Positions 51,209 through 59,253 are shown, numbered from the stretch's first letter. The stretch is 64,000 nt of DNA from CAYILR01 sp964364175 (GCA_964364175.1 CAYILR010000001.1:62001-126000), one strand, 5' to 3'. Program-made: numbers and translations. The notes: generated by a model not told the origin, from the letters alone.

Positions 51209-51720
51209 GCCCAATCGTTCATCCAACGGCCGCGATGCTCAAGGAAATCAGGTTGTTCACCTGCTTCAAAGATAATGAGCTCGAGGAAATTTTAAAGATG
51301 GGCAAGATGGAAAAAAAGGAGGCCCACTCGAACGTGGTGATTGAGGGTGAGCCTTCTTGGGGATTGTATTTGATCTTGGATGGAGTGGTGGGTGTTTTTA
51401 AAAACAATAAAATGAGTGGTGAAACCTACGAAGTGGGATTTCTCCGAGCCGGAAATTTTTTTGGAGAAATGTCGCTTGTGGATGAAAATCCACGATCCGC
51501 AACGGTGACAGCGTTGGCAGAGGTGACTTTGTTTCACATTCAAAAAAAGGATTTCCAGACTTTTTTAGCCCGTTCCACGGATTTAAAGATGAGATTCTAC
51601 GAATCTTGCATTCAAGACATTGTGTATCGGCTTCGCGAGCTGGGTGACAATTATGTCATCAGTCAATACCAGCTCTGGAAGACGGCGATTAAGAAAGAGA
51701 AAGAGAAGGAGGCTGCCTAA
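51202..51720 (+). CDS. stand-alone cyclic-nucleotide-binding domain protein
   Basis: A 172-residue protein with one CRP-type cyclic-nucleotide-binding beta-roll (about 20-140). The phosphate-binding cassette is FFGEMSLVDENPRSATV (about 90-106), with the Glu and Arg that hold the cyclic phosphate and ribose. There is no helix-turn-helix after the roll; instead a Lys/Glu-rich helix ends the protein. It therefore senses a nucleotide but does not bind DNA. The position between the FliG-like and motA genes, overlapping both, suggests it sets motor activity. Confidence 0.85.
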   Translation: MVSPIVHPTAAMLKEIRLFTCFKDNELEEILKMGKMEKKEAHSNVVIEGEPSWGLYLILDGVVGVFKNNKMSGETYEVGFLRAGNFFGEMSLVDENPRSATVTALAEVTLFHIQKKDFQTFLARSTDLKMRFYESCIQDIVYRLRELGDNYVISQYQLWKTAIKKEKEKEAA

Positions 51721-52502
51721 TGAATTTTTCATCCTTTTTAGGCGTGGGAATGGGAGTTGCGATTATGTATTTCGCGCTCAAAGCTGGGAATGAAAACCTC
51801 ATGTACTTCCTGGATGAGCACGGAATTTTGATCGTAGTGGGTGGAACGTTATCAGCAGCCAGCATCAGCTTCCCCATCATTAAAGTACTGTCATTGCTCA
51901 AAGTGTTTTTGCTTAGAGTTTTAGGAAAAAACAAAGTCGATTTTCAGGGGTCTATCGCCCAATTGATGGAATTGAATAAAAAGGCAACCGTGGGCTTAAG
52001 TGCACTGAATGATGCTTTGCCTAATTTAAAACACGAATTTCTCAAAGAGGGTGTCGGCCTAGTTGCAACGGGGGTCTTGAACGAAAAAGAACTTCGTCAT
52101 GCACTCGAACTCAGGATCAAGACCATTGAGAAGCGATACATGGATGAAGCAAACATGTTTCGCGTGATCGGAAGATTCCCCCCAGCCTTCGGACTTTTGG
52201 CTACTACGCTGGGTATGATCGCGGTTCTCCAAAAAATCGGTCAACCGGACAGTACAAAACTGATCGGTCCTGCGATGTCCGTGGGTTTGATCGGAACTTT
52301 GTATGGAATCGGGCTGGCTAACTTGGTTTTCATTCCAATTGCAGAAAATCTTACGGAAAGAACCCGCGAGGAAATTCTATTGAGAAAAATGCTGCTTGAA
52401 GGTGTTGTGATGCTCAAATCGCAAGTCAACCCCATCTCGATGAGAGAAAGTTTGAACTCCTTCTTGTTGCCTAAAGACCGCGTCGTCAAGAAGGCAGCAT
52501 AA
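51720..52502 (+). CDS. motA: MotA-type stator proton/sodium channel protein
   Basis: A 260-residue protein with four membrane spans in the MotA order: two near the N-terminus (about 5-21 and 34-52), a cytoplasmic loop with KRYMDEANMFRVIGRFPPAFG, then two more (about 153-172 and 184-206). Pro155 in FPPAFGLLATTLGM and GLIGTLYGIGLANLVFIPIAE match the MotA core. The loop would touch the FliG-like rotor. The ATG overlaps the stop of the upstream gene (TAATG). Confidence 0.9.
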   Translation: MNFSSFLGVGMGVAIMYFALKAGNENLMYFLDEHGILIVVGGTLSAASISFPIIKVLSLLKVFLLRVLGKNKVDFQGSIAQLMELNKKATVGLSALNDALPNLKHEFLKEGVGLVATGVLNEKELRHALELRIKTIEKRYMDEANMFRVIGRFPPAFGLLATTLGMIAVLQKIGQPDSTKLIGPAMSVGLIGTLYGIGLANLVFIPIAENLTERTREEILLRKMLLEGVVMLKSQVNPISMRESLNSFLLPKDRVVKKAA

Positions 52503-52520
52503 TTTAATAAGGACTATTGA

Positions 52521-53447
52521 ATGGCTAATTCTCGTTTTTTAAAAGCACTCAAGAAAAAGGAAGGCGAAGAGGATCATGACCAACCTCATGCCGAAGAGGG
52601 TGAAGGTCATGGTGACGCGCACGACGAATCCAACTGGCTCGTCTCTTACGCCGACATGATGACCCTGCTTTGCGGGTTTTTTATCATGATGTTTAGCATG
52701 GCCAAATTAGATGAACCAGAGTTCGAGAAAGTCAAAGAATCAGTCGCTAAGCATTTTGGAGGAGACTACAAGTCACCTTCCAAGGAACTTGCAAAGTTTG
52801 TTACTCAAATTATTCAGGAAGCAGGTCTCGAGGGTGAGGTTGCTGTTCGTAGCGATCCGTCGGGGGTTTCATTGACATTCAACTCCACGCTTTTTTTCGA
52901 CACCCTCAGCGCAGAAGTTGCTCCCAAAGGGCAAGAGGTCTTGAATAAATTGATTGAGGCAATTGCTGGGCGTCAAGATGCTGAGCTCAAAAAATACAAT
53001 ATCGTTGTAGAAGGGCATACGGATAGCAGGCCCGTCATGTCAGGTAGCTTTCCCACCAATTGGGAATTATCCGGTGCCCGCGCTTCACGCGTAGCGCGAT
53101 TTTTCATGGATAAAGGATTTGAGTCAGATCACTTAACAGCGATTGGGTACGCGGATACAAGACCTGTGCAAGCTTCTCGGACACCCGCTGGCGCTTTAGA
53201 TGAGGCTGCAATGACAAAAAATCGTCGTGTAGTTTTGAGGGTACTCGAACCCAAGGTCAAATCGATTCCATTTCCCGAGCCAGAGCAAATTCAAGTGAGC
53301 CAAAATTCAGCTGTCTCCGCTCAAGGAGCCCCTGCGCAGCCGCAAGGGCGGACTCCAGCGTTCCAACCTGCGCAACCCTCGCAATCAAATGCCACGCCTC
53401 CAGTTTCTGCACAAAATCCTACTCGCCCGGCAAGTTCTACCCATTGA
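52521..53447 (+). CDS. motB: MotB-type stator protein with OmpA peptidoglycan-binding domain
   Basis: A 308-residue protein: a His/Glu/Asp-rich cytoplasmic start (about 15-36), one membrane span with the ion-carrying Asp45 in WLVSYADMMTLLCGFF (about 39-54), a plug/linker, and an OmpA-type domain (about 115-245) with IVVEGHTDSRPV and NWELSGARASRVARFF. The last 60 residues are Pro/Gln/Ala/Ser-rich and disordered, longer than usual. The acidic His cluster is unusual for MotB. Forms the stator with MotA 18 bp upstream. Confidence 0.92.
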   Translation: MANSRFLKALKKKEGEEDHDQPHAEEGEGHGDAHDESNWLVSYADMMTLLCGFFIMMFSMAKLDEPEFEKVKESVAKHFGGDYKSPSKELAKFVTQIIQEAGLEGEVAVRSDPSGVSLTFNSTLFFDTLSAEVAPKGQEVLNKLIEAIAGRQDAELKKYNIVVEGHTDSRPVMSGSFPTNWELSGARASRVARFFMDKGFESDHLTAIGYADTRPVQASRTPAGALDEAAMTKNRRVVLRVLEPKVKSIPFPEPEQIQVSQNSAVSAQGAPAQPQGRTPAFQPAQPSQSNATPPVSAQNPTRPASSTH

Positions 53448-53492
53448 CGCCAAATCTGCAGACGGTAACCTCATAGATAGGGAGAGCATACC

Positions 53493-54092
53493 ATGCGTTG
53501 GAATTGTCCTCATTGTCTTACAATGGTTTCGGTGGGAGATGATAAAATTGGGTCAGGATGGCTATTTTCTAAATGCTACAAGTGTAGTGGATTTTCTTTA
53601 GTTCGGCGAACTGAGGTAGAAGTAGTCAAAGTTGAAGGATCTCCGTTTGATGGCAAAGTCAGCGTGAGTTCGAACGCTACGGGTGTGCAAGCCAAGGTTC
53701 AGGAAATCATTGGACAGAAAAAAGTACATGAATCTGCTTTGGCAATAGCGGCTAGCGATAAAAATGCGCCCAACAAGAGCAAGCCGGAAGCTCGTCCGGT
53801 CTCCCCTATCCCGAGAATCCCTGCAGACGGGCTTTTCAATCAACTCAAAGAAATCGAAGCGCGAAACAAGAAAAAATCCCCGATTCAAATTCTCATTGGA
53901 ATTGTTGTCGTTAGCACCTTGGGTTCTGGGCTCTATCTCTATTTTGAAAGCCAGTCACAACTCCAGAAAAAGTATCGCCCCACAGCTGCTGCTCGCCAAA
54001 TCACGGCTCCCACTTCAGCCACGCATGATCCAATTGTGGATAGAGTTTCCAGTCAGGCAATGGCCCCTGCGCGCGACGACAAGAAAAAGTAA
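53493..54092 (+). CDS. zinc-ribbon single-span membrane protein
   Basis: A 199-residue protein. An N-terminal MJ0042-like zinc ribbon has CPHC (Cys5, Cys8) and CYKC (Cys28, Cys31). A long disordered middle follows, then a membrane span at about 131-151 and a short, Pro/Ala-rich periplasmic end. Zinc-ribbon plus single span recalls proteins of gliding and secretion machines in myxobacteria and Bdellovibrio (inference). Last gene of the motor-like operon; the convergent ddl begins 10 bp away. Confidence 0.75.
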   Translation: MRWNCPHCLTMVSVGDDKIGSGWLFSKCYKCSGFSLVRRTEVEVVKVEGSPFDGKVSVSSNATGVQAKVQEIIGQKKVHESALAIAASDKNAPNKSKPEARPVSPIPRIPADGLFNQLKEIEARNKKKSPIQILIGIVVVSTLGSGLYLYFESQSQLQKKYRPTAAARQITAPTSATHDPIVDRVSSQAMAPARDDKKK

Positions 54093-54101
54093 GCAACAGG
54101 T

Positions 54102-55127
54102 TTAAATTTTATTACGCTTCTGAGCCAGCGTGAGCTGTTCTTCGACAAATATACTCATTGGAATTCCATCCGCCTCGAGTTGTTGAGGAATAAACGAGGC
54201 TTTTGAAAGCCCCGGAAGAGTATTGGTTTCGAGAAAAACAGGGCCCGAATCAGTCAGAATCATATCCGTTCTCGTGTAGCCATAGCAGCCCAAAGCTTTG
54301 TGAGCATCGAGCGCAGTTTTTTGTGCAGCAAATTTTTCTGTAGGTGTGAGTTGTGCCGGAGTAATTTCTTTTGTCCCCTTGCCCAAGTATTTCCCCAAAT
54401 AGTCAAAGGCATGTCCTTTTTCAGTAACGACTTCCGAAGGTGGCAGGGCATGGAGGCTTCCATTAAGAACCAGTACTCCGACAGTGAGTTCTCTGCCTTC
54501 AATTAATTTTTCAGCCATAAAACAATCGTAAGGAGACTGAGCGATTGCTATCGCGGTTTCATGAATCCGATCAGAACTTTTTAAAATATGTAGTCCAAAG
54601 CTGGATCCGCTTGAAACCGGCTTCACCACGAGGGGACCCTGTTGATTATAAAACACAGTGAGTGTCTTAGCTATTTCCTGTGGTTCTTTTTTGTGAATGA
54701 GTAGCTGTGGTGCAAGTGGAACGCCTACAGTGCTTACCCGCTCTTTTGTTTTGATTTTATCGAAGCAAAGTCGGCTGGCCTGAGCTCCGGATCCCGTGAA
54801 CGCTATTTTTGACTTTTCTAGCAATGCCTGAATGGTCCCATCTTCGCCTTCAGTACCGTGCAACCCTAAAAAAACCGTTTTACCATGAAGATGAGAGACT
54901 GATTCTTGCACAGAAGAGAGAAAAGGCTTTTGTGAAGGTTTGAATTGAACTTCAAAAGGACGCTGATGAGCCAACAGTTCTGCTTGCGCTACCTTTGAAA
55001 TAGCGCCGCTGACATCCATAAACAGAAGCTCTTCGAATATAAAACGGGAAGCTAAGTTCTGCGCCGTAGCGACAGAGACTAGCTTTTCGTCCGAACTACC
55101 TCCAAATAAGAGGACGGAACCCTTCAT
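54102..55127 (-). CDS. ddl: D-alanine--D-alanine ligase
   Basis: A 341-residue ATP-grasp enzyme joining D-Ala to D-Ala for peptidoglycan. GLHGTEGEDGTIQALLE (about 95-111), PLVVKPVSSGSSFGLH (about 170-185), AEKLIEGRELTVGVL (about 208-222) and VFLETNTLPGLSKASFIPQQ (about 297-316) are the Ddl motifs. Not in an mra/mur cluster here. It follows the secreted coiled-coil gene by 25 bp. Confidence 0.93.
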   Translation of the reverse strand: MKGSVLLFGGSSDEKLVSVATAQNLASRFIFEELLFMDVSGAISKVAQAELLAHQRPFEVQFKPSQKPFLSSVQESVSHLHGKTVFLGLHGTEGEDGTIQALLEKSKIAFTGSGAQASRLCFDKIKTKERVSTVGVPLAPQLLIHKKEPQEIAKTLTVFYNQQGPLVVKPVSSGSSFGLHILKSSDRIHETAIAIAQSPYDCFMAEKLIEGRELTVGVLVLNGSLHALPPSEVVTEKGHAFDYLGKYLGKGTKEITPAQLTPTEKFAAQKTALDAHKALGCYGYTRTDMILTDSGPVFLETNTLPGLSKASFIPQQLEADGIPMSIFVEEQLTLAQKRNKI

Positions 55128-55152
55128 GTCTCATAGAATATCGAATGAAGGC

Positions 55153-55713
55153 CTAGTTGACCAGGGATTCGGCGGGTTGAGCTTCGTTTTGATGAGCTGC
55201 CTCAAGGCTGGCTAGAATTTGCTCTAACTCTTTTACAGTCGTAACTCTGTAATCATAAGCGCGGCCATATGAATGAACTAATTTTTCGGCCAATTGCATG
55301 CGTTTGAGGATTGCTCCGCGTTGATTTTCTGGAACTGGGTCAAAAGCATTGGCAGCAGTTTTTTTACTGTTTTTCAATTGAGCGACTTCTTTTTCAAGAG
55401 CAGCGACTCGGTCCAAAACCTCGGGTTGGGCAACAGCGGCTGGTGCTTCTGCTTTTGTTTCTTGTACAGGGGCAGGAGCTGTTTTGGCGGCAGTTTTTGG
55501 TGCAACCCTCTTCGGTTCTGATTTGACAGGAGCAACCTGTTCAGGGGCAGAGACTTCGTTTGCAATATTTTCAGAAGCCGCTTCTTCTTGAGCAGCATAG
55601 GTTTCAGTAGCTTTTTTGGATGCGAAGCTATTATAAGGTAATGACATCAGCCCCAAAAAGCTCAACCCAGCAGCTAATATTTTGTTTTTATTCATAAAAA
55701 TGTACTTTTTCAT
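55153..55713 (-). CDS. exported Ala/Pro/Lys-rich coiled-coil protein
   Basis: A 186-residue protein. The start at 55713 has GGAGG 8 nt upstream; the signal peptide runs to about residue 31 (NSFAS). A disordered Ala/Pro/Lys/Glu stretch (about 36-92) is followed by a short coiled coil (about 94-112, VLDRVAALEKEVAQLKN), then a helical end (about 125-175). No family recognised. It has a consensus promoter, so it may be abundant. It is divergent from groES. Confidence 0.7.
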   Translation of the reverse strand: MKKYIFMNKNKILAAGLSFLGLMSLPYNSFASKKATETYAAQEEAASENIANEVSAPEQVAPVKSEPKRVAPKTAAKTAPAPVQETKAEAPAAVAQPEVLDRVAALEKEVAQLKNSKKTAANAFDPVPENQRGAILKRMQLAEKLVHSYGRAYDYRVTTVKELEQILASLEAAHQNEAQPAESLVN

Positions 55714-55749
55714 AAGGGCAACCTCCAGGTTTACCGTTCAGGAAGGACA

Positions 55750-55778
55750 ATCTATATTAGTTGTATTAATTTGTCAAC
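55750..55778 (-). promoter_or_regulatory. sigma-70 promoter of the exported coiled-coil gene
   Basis: On the minus strand TTGACA (55778-55773), 17 nt, and TAGATT (55755-55750) form a promoter with a perfect -35 and a 4/6 -10. The region also has TTAGTTG/CAACTAA arms (55758-55782) overlapping both elements, a possible operator. Confidence 0.6.
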
Positions 55779-55833
55779 TAATTTAAATAGGAAGATATTT
55801 CGCAAAAATCGGACAAAAAATCTCGCTAAAGCA

Positions 55834-55862
55834 TTGACAACTAGGTGCGCATTGCCATTGAT
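55834..55862 (+). promoter_or_regulatory. promoter upstream of groESL
   Basis: TTGACA at 55834-55839, 17 nt, then ATTGAT at 55857-55862, 34 bp before the groES ATG. The -35 is perfect, the -10 poor. No CIRCE inverted repeat is present, so HrcA control is unlikely at this site. Confidence 0.45.
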
Positions 55863-55896
55863 GTCCCAAGACACATCAATAAGGAGATAAGTCATT

Positions 55897-56184
55897 ATGC
55901 AAGTTCGACCATTGCACGATCGCGTGCTTGTAAAACGTTCTAACGAAGAAGAAAAAACAAAAGGTGGGATCATCATTCCTGATAACGCCAAAGAAAAGCC
56001 TGTCCAAGGTGAGGTCATTTCAGTCGGCCAAGGCCGCATCGGTGATGATGGAAAAGTTCGCCCATTGGATGTGAAAAAAGGCGATCGTATTCTTTTCGGA
56101 AAATACTCCGGAACTGAAATCAAAATCGAAGGCGATGATTTCTTGATGATGCGCGAAGAAGATATTCTCGGCGTTCTTAACTAA
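55897..56184 (+). CDS. groES: co-chaperonin GroES
   Basis: A 95-residue Hsp10: MQVRPLHDRVLVKR, the mobile loop with EEKTKGGIIIPDNAKEKP (about 18-35), and LFGKYSGTEIKIEGDDFLMMREEDILGVL at the end (shown as LFGKYSGTEI and DFLMMREEDILGVL). It caps GroEL. Standard length. groEL follows after 62 bp that contain the first copy of a 40-bp repeat. Confidence 0.97.
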   Translation: MQVRPLHDRVLVKRSNEEEKTKGGIIIPDNAKEKPVQGEVISVGQGRIGDDGKVRPLDVKKGDRILFGKYSGTEIKIEGDDFLMMREEDILGVLN

Positions 56185-56203
56185 ATATAACGGAAATTAA
56201 ATA

Positions 56204-56240
56204 GGAGCCGCAGCTTGCGGCGACTCAATAACAAAAGGAG
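56204..56240. repeat. hairpin repeat copy between groES and groEL
   Basis: GGAGCCGCAGCTTGCGGCGA with GCCGCA (56207-56212) paired to TGCGGC (56216-56221), followed by an A-rich stretch to the groEL Shine-Dalgarno. Nearly the same 40 bp occurs at 57924-57960 after groEL. It may adjust the groES:groEL ratio by stalling or protecting the message. Confidence 0.75.
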
Positions 56241-56246
56241 ATAAAA

Positions 56247-57893
56247 ATGTCTGCTAAAGAACTACGTTTTTCTGAAAGTGCACGCAGCGCGATTCTGAGC
56301 GGTGTGAATATTTTGGCTGATGCCGTGAAAGTAACCCTCGGTCCTAAAGGCCGTAACGTCGTCATCGAGAAATCTTTTGGCGCGCCAAACATCACCAAAG
56401 ACGGTGTGACGGTCGCAAAAGAAATCGAGCTGTCCGATAAATTCGAAAACATGGGCGCTCAAATGGTTCGCGAAGTTGCTTCCAAGACCAACGATGATGC
56501 TGGCGATGGAACCACGACTGCTACCGTTTTGGCTCAAGCAATTTTTCGCGAAGGCGCAAAAATCGTAGCTGCTGGTCACAACCCCATGGACATCAAACGC
56601 GGGATCGACAAAGCAGTTGGTTTGGTTGTGGAAGAACTGAAAAGAATTTCCAAACCCATCAAAGATCAAAAAGAAGTGGCTCAAGTCGGAACCATCTCTG
56701 CTAACAACGACGCTGAAATCGGCAAGTTGATCGCAGAAGCGATGGAAAAAGTAGGCAAAGAAGGCGTGATCACCGTGGAAGAAGCAAAAACTGCTGAAAC
56801 CACTCTGGACGTTGTCGAAGGTATGCAATTCGACCGCGGTTACCTCTCCCCTTACTTCGTCACTAACCCAGAAAAAATGGAAGCGTCTTTGGACAGCCCA
56901 TACATTCTGATTTACGACAAAAAAATCAGCGCAATGAAAGACTTGCTTCCTATTTTGGAAAAAGTCGTTCAACGTTCTAAACCCCTGATGATCATCGCAG
57001 AAGAAGTCGAAGGCGAAGCATTGGCTACTCTCGTAGTCAACAAACTCCGCGGCACGATCCAAGTTTGCGCTGTGAAAGCACCTGGATTCGGCGATCGTCG
57101 CAAAGAAATGTTGGAAGATATTGCAACATTGACCGGCGGCAAAGTGATCTCCGAAGAACTCGGCCACAAACTCGAAGCAGCCCGTTTTGAAGATCTCGGA
57201 ACTGCCAAGAAAATCACTGTCGACAAAGACAACACCACCATCGTGGATGGTGCTGGCAAAAAAGCTGACGTCGAAGCCCGCGTGAAAACCATTCGTGCTC
57301 AAGTCGAAGAGACCACTTCGGACTACGATCGCGAAAAACTCCAAGAGCGTCTCGCTAAATTGGTCGGCGGCGTAGCCGTGATCAATGTCGGTGCTGCTAC
57401 CGAAGTTGAGATGAAAGAGAAAAAAGCTCGCGTGGAAGATGCATTGAATGCAACTCGCGCTGCTGTCGAAGAAGGCATCGTTCCTGGCGGTGGAACTGCC
57501 CTGCTCCGTGCTTCTCGCGTCTTGGACAAAGTGACTGGCTTGAGCGCTGAGCAACAAGCTGGAATCAACATTGTTCGCCGTTCTCTCGAAGAGCCTCTTC
57601 GTCAGATCGCAGGCAATGCTGGACACGAAGGTTCAATCGTCGTCGACAAAGTGATCAGCAATCCTTCTCCTTCTTTCGGCTTCAATGCTTTGACCGAGAA
57701 GTACGAAGACTTGTTGGCTGCCGGTGTGATCGATCCATCCAAGGTAGCTCGCTGCGCGCTTCAAAACGCCGCTAGCGTCGCTAGCTTGATGTTGACCACC
57801 GAAACCCTGATCGCTGAAAAGCCTAGAAAAGAGTCTTCGGCTCCTTCTATGCCAGGCGGCGGAATGGGTGGTATGGGCGGCTACGACATGTAA
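56247..57893 (+). CDS. groEL: chaperonin GroEL
   Basis: A 548-residue Hsp60. VTLGPKGRNVVIEKSFGAP (about 29-47), the ATP-site NDDAGDGTTTATVLA (about 84-98), and a C-terminal Gly-Gly-Met tail (GGGMGGMGGYDM) are standard. The antisense strand has a 454-codon open frame caused by its codon usage, not a gene. Strong AAAGGAG Shine-Dalgarno 8 nt upstream. Confidence 0.98.
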   Translation: MSAKELRFSESARSAILSGVNILADAVKVTLGPKGRNVVIEKSFGAPNITKDGVTVAKEIELSDKFENMGAQMVREVASKTNDDAGDGTTTATVLAQAIFREGAKIVAAGHNPMDIKRGIDKAVGLVVEELKRISKPIKDQKEVAQVGTISANNDAEIGKLIAEAMEKVGKEGVITVEEAKTAETTLDVVEGMQFDRGYLSPYFVTNPEKMEASLDSPYILIYDKKISAMKDLLPILEKVVQRSKPLMIIAEEVEGEALATLVVNKLRGTIQVCAVKAPGFGDRRKEMLEDIATLTGGKVISEELGHKLEAARFEDLGTAKKITVDKDNTTIVDGAGKKADVEARVKTIRAQVEETTSDYDREKLQERLAKLVGGVAVINVGAATEVEMKEKKARVEDALNATRAAVEEGIVPGGGTALLRASRVLDKVTGLSAEQQAGINIVRRSLEEPLRQIAGNAGHEGSIVVDKVISNPSPSFGFNALTEKYEDLLAAGVIDPSKVARCALQNAASVASLMLTTETLIAEKPRKESSAPSMPGGGMGGMGGYDM

Positions 57894-57923
57894 AATTTTC
57901 TCTACAAGAGAAAATGAAATTTC

Positions 57924-57960
57924 GGGAGCCGCAGCCTGCGGCGACCTAATTAACAGAAGG
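57924..57960. repeat. hairpin repeat copy after groEL
   Basis: GGAGCCGCAGCCTGCGGCGA with GCCGCA (57928-57933) paired to TGCGGC (57937-57942). Similarity to the copy at 56204 continues for about 20 bp downstream. It sits just before the operon terminator. Confidence 0.75.
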
Positions 57961-57987
57961 GCTCTGTCGCAAGGCAGGGCCCTTTTT
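57958..57987 (+). terminator. intrinsic terminator of groESL
   Basis: AGGGCTCTG (57958-57966) pairs with CAGGGCCCT (57975-57983, one G-U) around 8 nt, then a T5 run. Strong rho-independent terminator. Confidence 0.9.
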
Positions 57988-58018
57988 GTTGCTCTACAGT
58001 GGATGTGGTGGGGTCTAC

Positions 58019-58324
58019 TCAGTCACCGAGTGATCGCATTCCTAAGTAAACCTGTTTCACATCAAAATAGAGCGCCACACCTGGCCCAGGAGCATCATCA
58101 CAGAGCACGGTGGAGCGATAGCCTTTGAGTTTTTTCTTGATGCTCAAAGTCTCATATTGGACGGCTTGGCATTCCATATTGAGATCTGTCGCCTGTTTCT
58201 CAGACTCGGTCATTAAAATCTGATACTTCCCGGAGCTCATTTGCTCCGGGGCCAGGGGCTGTCCGATCCCGCGGGTTTCGAGCTGGGTTAACAAAGAGGA
58301 GGAAAAAAGGCCTATTTTTAGCAT
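58019..58324 (-). CDS. hypothetical protein between groEL and hslO
   Basis: An open frame of about 101 codons from ATG 58324 (up to 112 from 58357). The product has a hydrophobic start (MLKIGLFSSSLLTQL), a helical middle, and a KLKGYRSTVLCDDAPGPGVA segment. No family is recognised, there is no Shine-Dalgarno, and it is read against the groEL terminator, so it may not be real. The alternative is a non-coding intergenic stretch of about 360 bp. Confidence 0.35.
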   Translation of the reverse strand: MLKIGLFSSSLLTQLETRGIGQPLAPEQMSSGKYQILMTESEKQATDLNMECQAVQYETLSIKKKLKGYRSTVLCDDAPGPGVALYFDVKQVYLGMRSLGD

Positions 58325-58351
58325 AATTTGTGTCATCATGTGGAGGGGAGT

Positions 58352-58393
58352 ATGCAAACGCTATTCCATAGGGTACAAGGCACGCACAAATGA
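58352..58393 (+). CDS. 13-residue leader ORF upstream of hslO
   Basis: ATG 58352 has a near-perfect GGAGGGG Shine-Dalgarno (58342-58348). The frame codes MQTLFHRVQGTHK and stops at TGA 58391-58393, overlapping the hslO ATG at 58390. The stronger ribosome site belongs to the leader, not to hslO, whose own upstream AAGG is weak. Translation of hslO may therefore depend on this leader. Confidence 0.5.
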   Translation: MQTLFHRVQGTHK

Positions 58394-59253
58394 ATCATTG
58401 GGTCAAAGCCATCACTACGGGTGGAAATCTGAGAGCTGTCGCTATTCAAGCGACGGACCTTGCCCAAGAAATGGCAAAAACCCATGGAATTCAAGGCACT
58501 GCCGCTCAAATGCTGGGAGAATCTGTCGTAGGTGCATTGATGTTGGCGGCATCGGCAAAGCCAGGCGAACGAGTGAATCTGAATATTAGAAGCACAGGAA
58601 ACATCTATCAGACACTGGTCGATGCGCGCCCAGAAGGTACGGTTCGCGGCTACATTGTCCAAAAGTCGGACTGGGGATTGGCTGCAAGCGACACTCGCCT
58701 CGGGCCCTGGGGTGAAGGATTGATCTCTGTTTTGAGAACCCGAACTGCTCGTGTGGGCGCACCCTACATTGGGACAGTGCCGATACTCACCGGACATTTT
58801 GCCAAGGATCTGACTTTTTATCTTTTACAAAGTGAACAGCTTCCTTCGGCAATTGCGCTTTCAGTCAAATGTGAGGGAAGCAATTTCAAGGTAGCTACAG
58901 GTGTTTTAGTGCAGGCTTTGCCTGGAGCCAGTCCCGATGAAATCAAAAGAATTGAAGCTCACATCCAAGATCTCGGGCAGTTTCTGGATGAATTGGATGC
59001 GGAAACGAATCCCCTGTTTTTGATTTCCAAAATTTTTCAGGACGAGGCTTTTGTTAAGCTCGAGGAAAAGGAAATCTATTTCCAGTGTGATTGTTCGATG
59101 GAGCGCGTTTTGCGTTCTCTGACTTTGGTGGGCGAAGAAGAAATCAACACGATTTTGAATACACAGGGAATGGCACAGATCACATGTGATTTTTGTGCAA
59201 AACAATATAATATCGAGTCAGATCAGCTCGAAGAGTTGCTACAGAAAAATTAG
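58390..59253 (+). CDS. hslO: redox-regulated chaperone Hsp33
   Basis: A 287-residue Hsp33. The N-terminal fold starts MNHWVKAITTGGNLRAVAIQ and has the ALMLAAS and GTVRGYIVQ strands. The C-terminal redox switch is FQCDCSMERV (CxC) and ITCDFCAKQY (CxxC), which bind zinc when reduced and unfold under oxidation to activate the chaperone. Length is standard. It is convergent with the barrel gene, overlapping by 4 bp. Confidence 0.95.
   Translation: MNHWVKAITTGGNLRAVAIQATDLAQEMAKTHGIQGTAAQMLGESVVGALMLAASAKPGERVNLNIRSTGNIYQTLVDARPEGTVRGYIVQKSDWGLAASDTRLGPWGEGLISVLRTRTARVGAPYIGTVPILTGHFAKDLTFYLLQSEQLPSAIALSVKCEGSNFKVATGVLVQALPGASPDEIKRIEAHIQDLGQFLDELDAETNPLFLISKIFQDEAFVKLEEKEIYFQCDCSMERVLRSLTLVGEEEINTILNTQGMAQITCDFCAKQYNIESDQLEELLQKN

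Noticed and set aside
46973..54092. Idea that the MotAB operon is a Zorya-type or other anti-phage system
   Set aside because: There is no ZorC/ZorD-like helicase or nuclease; MotB has a normal OmpA domain and the partners are FliG-like and lipoproteins.
55741..55896. CIRCE element upstream of groES
   Set aside because: No TTAGCACTC-N9-GAGTGCTAA repeat is present; the TTAGTTG/CAACTAA arms belong to the divergent promoter.
56262..57626. 454-codon open frame antisense to groEL
   Set aside because: It mirrors the codon bias of groEL exactly, has a Phe/His/Ser-heavy composition of no known family and no ribosome site.
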